Assembly: GCF_001083785.1 (NCBI RefSeq)
Contig: NZ_LAVL01000086.1
Location: forward strand, 1 to 35,010
From: Nonomuraea sp. SBT364
GTDB taxonomy: Bacteria; Actinomycetota; Actinomycetes; Streptosporangiales; Streptosporangiaceae
Length of the DNA: 35,010 nucleotides
Direction: 5' to 3'
The notes beneath the pieces were generated by a model. The model had not been told where the DNA came from. It saw only the letters and a list, made by a program, of their open reading frames with translations, and did not search any database. Positions 31,403 through 35,010 of this stretch are shown here, piece after piece (within the stretch, counting starts at the first letter, position 1; each line of letters begins with the position of its first letter). A program made the translations under genes and the position numbers.

Positions 31403-31474
31403 TTCATCCCCCCACAGACGGTCGTTCAGTAAAACTCCGCCCCCCGCCAGCGCGGCACCTCGGCATTGACCATG

Positions 31475-33436
31475 TCATTGCCTGTCCTTGCGCCAGTCCA
31501 GGCGCGGCGGGGGCGGCCCCAGGTTCGGCGGTGGCTCGTCGTCGCCGTCGACATGGCCGTCGGCACGGCGGTCAGGATGGTGGTCGGCGCCGAGCACGGT
31601 GTCGCGGACGTCCTCCAGCTCGCCGAGCGTGGTCTTGGGGAAGGTGAGGATGGCCGGGTTGGCGTCGGCGAGCCGCACCCGCCGGCCCTGCGCGGTGGCG
31701 TCGGTGACGATCACCGACGTGGTGGGGAGCTGCTGGAGCTGGTGCGGCTCGACGAGGAACTCGCGCGAGCGCTGCAGCACCCGCTCGGTCTCGGAGATCT
31801 TGTCCGCGGTCCGGCCCCACTCGGTGGACTCGGTGATGTCCTCGGCCAGGTCGGCGCGGCTCTCGGCGCGCTCCTGGCCCGAGTCGTCGAGCTGGTCGAT
31901 GGTGGAGGTGTAGCCGCCGTCCAGGCGCGGCAGCGAGTCGCTGATCGTCTCGGTGAGCTGGGCCAGCTCCAGCCGGTGCTCGGTGCCGACGTGCTCGCTG
32001 GCGACCCGGGCGTCCTCGGCGTTGCCCAGCCGCATGAACGCCACCGCCGCGTGCCCCCGGCCGAGCCGCTCGCGCACCGTCGGGGTCAGCGACCTGTAGG
32101 TGAGGACGAGTCCCGTACGTGAGGTCTCGCAGGCGTCCATCAGCCGGTCGAGCACGTCGCCGCGGAGCTTGTCGGCGCCCGCCACGATGATCGTGTGATA
32201 CCAGGGCCGGTCGGAGGCGGGCGACTGGCGCAGGATGTGCGTGAGCGCGGTCGCGACGTACGTGCCCAGCACCCGGTTGCCGAAGACGCCCGCCTGGCGG
32301 TCCATGCTGACCACCCGGAGCCTCGCCGGGGGCAGCCGCACCGCCTGGGTGCCGAGCGTCTCCAGCTTGCGTAACTGCGATTCGAGCGCCCAGGCCCGCT
32401 CGATCACCACGCGGTCGCTGACGCCGCGCCCGAACAGCGTGCCGATGCGCTCCAGCTGCGTCGCCGTGATCAGGCCGAACCGCAGGTCGTCGCGCGGGTC
32501 GCCGACCTGGGCGAGCGCCCGCAGCGCGGCGGTGACCTGGCTGATCGTGGCGTTCTCGCCGAGCACCTCCAGCACCCGCTCCAGGATCGCGTTGTCGAAG
32601 CTCAGGTCGCGGGTGGTGCGGTGCTCCTCGCTCACGCTCACCACGTGCGCCAGCACGTCCGCGAACGCCTCCGGCTTGAGCGTCGCGCCCAGGTCGAGCC
32701 GGGGCAGGTCGACGGGCAGCACCCAGACCAGCGGATCGTCGCCGCCCTTGCGGGCCAGCTCGATCAGGTCCTTGGCGATCGCGCCCTCCGACAGGTCGAG
32801 CACGGTCAGGTGGCCGCCGCTGTAGAGGCGGGTGGCACCCAGCAGCGTGATCAGCGCCGACCAGCCGGGCAGCGTGCCGCCCGCGACGTCGACGCGGTCG
32901 ATCTCGTCGGGGACGGCGACCGCGTACCAGTTGAGCTGGCGGTCGTGGCGCTCCTTGACCTCCTGCCACTCGCGGTAGCGCTGGGCGTGCTCCTCCTGGG
33001 CGCGGAACAGCTCCCGGTCACGTTCCTGACGCTGCCGGTCGGCCCTGGCCTGCTGTTCGTACACGCGGTACTTGACCGCCCGGTCGCCCTGAAGGAGCGC
33101 GTAGGCGCAGATCGCGGCCACGCCGCCGGCCGCCGCCACGCCGATGAGCGCGAACGACCACCCCAGGTAGCCCGCGACGGCCAGCGCCAGCAGCAGCGCC
33201 GTCAGCACCAGCATGAAGGTGCGCACCAGCCGTACCGGGCGGTTGAGCATGTCCTCCTGGAGCCGCTCGCGGCGCAGCAGCTCGGGGTCCGGCCCGCCGT
33301 TCGTCGCCGGCGTCTCCTCGGCGGGCGAGGGGCGCTTCGGCGGTGGGCCGGGGTCGGGGTGCAGCAGGAGGTACTGCCAGCCCAGGTAGATGCGGTCCGC
33401 CTGGAGCTGCGCGTGATCGGGATGCACGTCCGCCAC
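31475..33436 (-). CDS. Membrane-anchored TraG/VirD4-like pseudo-ATPase
   Basis: A 653-residue protein. Two membrane helices (about 72-92 and 95-116) are followed by a highly charged coiled coil (120-168) and a P-loop-like domain. Its Walker A position reads GGTLPGWS (186-193), so the essential lysine is Trp192. The Walker B strand IIVAGADKL (near 412-420) lacks the catalytic Glu. Downstream, TGLVLTYRSL and AVAFMRLGNAEDARVASEHVG match the pattern of coupling-protein motors. The tail is acidic, then Pro-rich. The GTG at 33436 has GGAGGGGG upstream. It is probably a membrane scaffold for the HerA-like ATPase encoded next; it is inferred not to hydrolyse ATP. Confidence 0.85.
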   Translation of the reverse strand: MADVHPDHAQLQADRIYLGWQYLLLHPDPGPPPKRPSPAEETPATNGGPDPELLRRERLQEDMLNRPVRLVRTFMLVLTALLLALAVAGYLGWSFALIGVAAAGGVAAICAYALLQGDRAVKYRVYEQQARADRQRQERDRELFRAQEEHAQRYREWQEVKERHDRQLNWYAVAVPDEIDRVDVAGGTLPGWSALITLLGATRLYSGGHLTVLDLSEGAIAKDLIELARKGGDDPLVWVLPVDLPRLDLGATLKPEAFADVLAHVVSVSEEHRTTRDLSFDNAILERVLEVLGENATISQVTAALRALAQVGDPRDDLRFGLITATQLERIGTLFGRGVSDRVVIERAWALESQLRKLETLGTQAVRLPPARLRVVSMDRQAGVFGNRVLGTYVATALTHILRQSPASDRPWYHTIIVAGADKLRGDVLDRLMDACETSRTGLVLTYRSLTPTVRERLGRGHAAVAFMRLGNAEDARVASEHVGTEHRLELAQLTETISDSLPRLDGGYTSTIDQLDDSGQERAESRADLAEDITESTEWGRTADKISETERVLQRSREFLVEPHQLQQLPTTSVIVTDATAQGRRVRLADANPAILTFPKTTLGELEDVRDTVLGADHHPDRRADGHVDGDDEPPPNLGPPPPRLDWRKDRQ

Positions 33437-33481
33437 GTGACCCCCTCCGGCTGCCCTGTGTCATGACAGCGTAAAAGCTAC

Positions 33482-33502
33482 AACCCCTGCTGCGGCAGGG
33501 TT
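33482..33502. promoter_or_regulatory. Small hairpin in the divergent region
   Basis: CCCTGC (33485-33490) and GCAGGG (33495-33500) pair around TGCG, extended by AA/TT past one bulged base. It lies in the 139-bp gap between the TraG-like gene and the exported-protein gene, inside the likely leader of the former. No convincing -35/-10 pair was found in this gap. Confidence 0.25.
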
Positions 33503-33575
33503 CGCGGCAATTCGACCAGCGCAATGGGCGCATTGGGGTGAGTGGTACGAGTGTGACCTATTACCATCCATACCC

Positions 33576-34232
33576 ATGACGGAACCCTCCGGCGGCAGCG
33601 ACAAGCCGAGACGCCCGGTAGCGGTGCCCGCCCTCGCCCTGGTGGCGCTCACCGCCATCGGCATCACCGCCCTGCTCGGCGGTCTCAACGAGACGGCGGC
33701 CGCCCCGCCCCCCAAGGTCAAGGCCGGGCAGAGCTTCGATCAGGGGCAGTTCGAGACCCAGTTCGTGGAGTCGAAGCTCACCGTGCAGCGGGCGCAGAAC
33801 CAGTTCGCCCAGGACAAGCGCTTCCTGGACGTGATCTTCAAGGTCACCAACAAGACCGACGCGACGATCGCCGTGGGCGGCCTGCCCAGCGGCAAGAGCG
33901 CAGGCTTCAGCTTCGGCCGCTCGCTGCTCAAGATGACCCCCGAGGTCAAGACGAAGCTCGGGGGCCGGTTGTTCGTCACCTCCAAGGGCGTCGAATCCAC
34001 CCAGCTGCACCCCGGCATCCCCTCGACCGTGGTCGCCCGGTACGAGCTCGACGCCACGACCGAACCGCCCAAGGAGATCACCTTCGAGCTGGGCGTGTAC
34101 GAGAACGTCGAGAACCCCCTCACCGGCGAGTCCGTCTGGCTGCTGCCCACCGAGGGCGGGCTCCTCGACGCGGACGAGGTGACCGAGGTGGCCGCCACGG
34201 TCACCCTGCCCGTCAAGCAGGAGGACGCCTGA
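33576..34232 (+). CDS. Membrane-anchored exported protein, DUF4352-like
   Basis: A 218-residue protein. After a short cytoplasmic stretch with basic residues, one membrane helix (about 16-36) leads to an outside domain predicted as beta-sandwich, with QFVESKLTVQRAQNQF, FLDVIFKVTNKTDATIAVG and ITFELGVYENVENPLTG. This resembles DUF4352-type Ig-like domains, but the match is weak. No ribosome site precedes the ATG and TATTAC lies 12 nt upstream, so the mRNA may be nearly leaderless. The stop overlaps the next start by one base (TGATG). It is divergent from the TraG-like pseudo-ATPase gene and may work with it. Confidence 0.75.
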   Translation: MTEPSGGSDKPRRPVAVPALALVALTAIGITALLGGLNETAAAPPPKVKAGQSFDQGQFETQFVESKLTVQRAQNQFAQDKRFLDVIFKVTNKTDATIAVGGLPSGKSAGFSFGRSLLKMTPEVKTKLGGRLFVTSKGVESTQLHPGIPSTVVARYELDATTEPPKEITFELGVYENVENPLTGESVWLLPTEGGLLDADEVTEVAATVTLPVKQEDA

Positions 34233-34870
34233 TGAACGCGCAGCCCGAGGCGCCGCGCCGCTCCCGGCGCCAGGCCCCGCGCCGCCGAGGCGCCGGCACC
34301 GTCCTGCTCAGCACCCTGGCCGGGCTCGTCCTGGCCGCCGGAGCGGTGGCCGTCCAGTCGTTGCAGCTGTCCGCCGAGGAGCAGGGCGCTCCGCTCACGT
34401 ACGAGGGCGTCAAGGGCGAGATGGTCGACGCCGGGCGCTTCTCCGTCCGCGTACGGGAGGTCACCACGGCTCGGACGATCAAGTACCAGGACGACGTCGT
34501 GCCGACCGAGCAGGTGTTCCTGGTGGTCGAGGCGGAGGCGACGGTGCCCAAGGAGCCGGTGCACCTGGCGCCGGCCGTGCTCTTCACCGCCGACGGCAAG
34601 AAGTACACGGCCACCGACAAGATCGACAAGATGGCGACGCTGGCGTACCCGTGGATCCAGCCGGGCTGGACGACCTCCGGGCGGTTCGTCTTCGAGGTGC
34701 CCGCCTCGGCGCTGGCCGGCGCCCAGGCGGTGTTCCACCTGCCGCTCGGCGGGCTGTACGTCGAGCCGATGCCGCCCGAGGCGCAGATCGACCTCGGCAT
34801 CGACGAGGCGGCGGCCAAGCAGCTGGGGTCCGCACCGGCGGACGTTGTCGACCTGGGCGAGAAGAAGTAG
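34232..34870 (+). CDS. Membrane-anchored exported protein, second copy type
   Basis: A 212-residue protein with an Arg-rich N-terminus, one membrane helix (about 23-42) and an outside beta-rich domain (FSVRVREVTTARTIKYQDDVV, QVFLVVEAEATVPKEPVHLAPAVLF, GRFVFEVPASALAGAQAVFHLPLGG). It shares topology and probably fold with the preceding gene, to which it is translationally coupled. Residues 77-118 are encoded by a 125-bp segment that reappears almost exactly in the next gene. Function is unknown. Confidence 0.78.
   Translation: MNAQPEAPRRSRRQAPRRRGAGTVLLSTLAGLVLAAGAVAVQSLQLSAEEQGAPLTYEGVKGEMVDAGRFSVRVREVTTARTIKYQDDVVPTEQVFLVVEAEATVPKEPVHLAPAVLFTADGKKYTATDKIDKMATLAYPWIQPGWTTSGRFVFEVPASALAGAQAVFHLPLGGLYVEPMPPEAQIDLGIDEAAAKQLGSAPADVVDLGEKK
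34460..34584 (+). repeat. Copy 1 of a 125-bp near-identical duplication
   Basis: This segment is identical to 34886-35010 except for one base (C at 34576 versus G at 35002), a silent Ala change. It lies inside the second exported-protein gene and stays in the same reading frame in both copies. The match reaches the window edge, so the full length is unknown. Confidence 0.95.
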
Positions 34871-34873
34871 ACG

Positions 34874-35010
34874 ATGAGCACTGACGTCACCACGGCTCGG
34901 ACGATCAAGTACCAGGACGACGTCGTGCCGACCGAGCAGGTGTTCCTGGTGGTCGAGGCGGAGGCGACGGTGCCCAAGGAGCCGGTGCACCTGGCGCCGG
35001 CGGTGCTCTT
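34874..35010 (+). CDS. Third exported-protein paralogue, 3' truncated by the window
   Basis: ATG at 34874 comes 3 nt after the preceding stop, with GAGAAGAAG as a possible ribosome site. After four codons (MSTD) the sequence enters a 125-bp near-exact copy of the previous gene's interior in the same frame and stays open to the window end. If this is the true start, the protein lacks the N-terminal membrane helix of its neighbour and would be cytoplasmic. That suggests a partial duplication, a chimeric gene or an assembly fault. Only 45 complete codons are visible. Confidence 0.55.
   Translation, partial: MSTDVTTARTIKYQDDVVPTEQVFLVVEAEATVPKEPVHLAPAVL
34886..35010 (+). repeat. Copy 2 of the 125-bp near-identical duplication
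   Basis: This is 124 of 125 bases identical to 34460-34584, offset by 426 bp and in direct orientation. Sequences to the left diverge at once (GTACGGGAG versus GCACTGAC), giving a sharp left boundary. Confidence 0.95.

Noticed and set aside
29384..31432. A 682-codon open frame on the plus strand opposite the HerA-like gene
   Set aside because: Its product is a Gly/Val/Asp/His-rich composition typical of antisense frames in high-GC DNA, with no motifs, while the minus strand encodes clear Walker motifs.
26084..33436. Possible anti-phage defence island around the HerA-like gene
   Set aside because: No nuclease, Sir2, methylase, toxin or mobile-element gene is nearby; the neighbours are housekeeping genes, so a defence role is not supported by context alone.

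Overview
This is a high-GC chromosomal window from an actinobacterium. The gene families and their order fit the Streptosporangiales (Nonomuraea or Streptosporangium-like), but that rank is an inference. Evidence for an actinobacterium: a mycothiol glycosyltransferase (mshA), CarD/LpqE, SenX3-RegX3 with PhoU, an HbhA-like protein, a Nur-type Fur regulator, MurT-GatD, and frequent GTG starts. No tRNA, rRNA, CRISPR array, IS element or prophage gene was seen. The content is mostly conserved core chromosome with some lineage-specific inserts.

Layout. 1-1300: tail of a Pro/Glu-rich protein and two tandem paralogous small YeaQ/GlsB-type membrane proteins, each with a leader hairpin touching its ribosome binding site. 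1331-3112: ispF and carD, with a divergent LpqE-like lipoprotein. 3171-5806: the phosphate-sensing module regX3-senX3 divergent from phoU, with PHO-box-like repeats between them. 5776-10236: TetR regulator, SDR oxidoreductase and a giant LuxR-type ATPase regulator. 10378-13606: an apparent operon mshA-ybjN-methyltransferase-gpmA. 13712-17045: SDR, methyltransferase, macrodomain protein, and a BlaI/M56 protease pair. 17106-18484: XRE regulator, HbhA-like protein and DUF2516 protein, in the order I recall for M. tuberculosis Rv0474-Rv0476. 18469-26446: alternating-strand small genes (SGNH hydrolase, AlaX, ankyrin protein, DUF2207, asparaginase II, dtd, ygfZ, nur, DUF2470, nitrobindin, DsrE) with very tight divergent and overlapping convergent junctions. 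24970-25255 holds an unassigned small transcript candidate with a 13-codon ORF.

26454-35010 is the most interesting part. A minus-strand run encodes a membrane-anchored TraG/VirD4-like protein whose Walker A lysine is replaced by tryptophan, a HerA-like ATPase with intact motifs, and then murT and gatD (lipid II amidation). Divergently, two exported or membrane-anchored beta-type domain proteins are followed by a third gene. That third gene opens with a 125-bp, nearly exact copy of the interior of the second. I propose the dead-ATPase/HerA pair plus the exported proteins as a candidate undescribed envelope-associated motor system; this is an inference from architecture and position.
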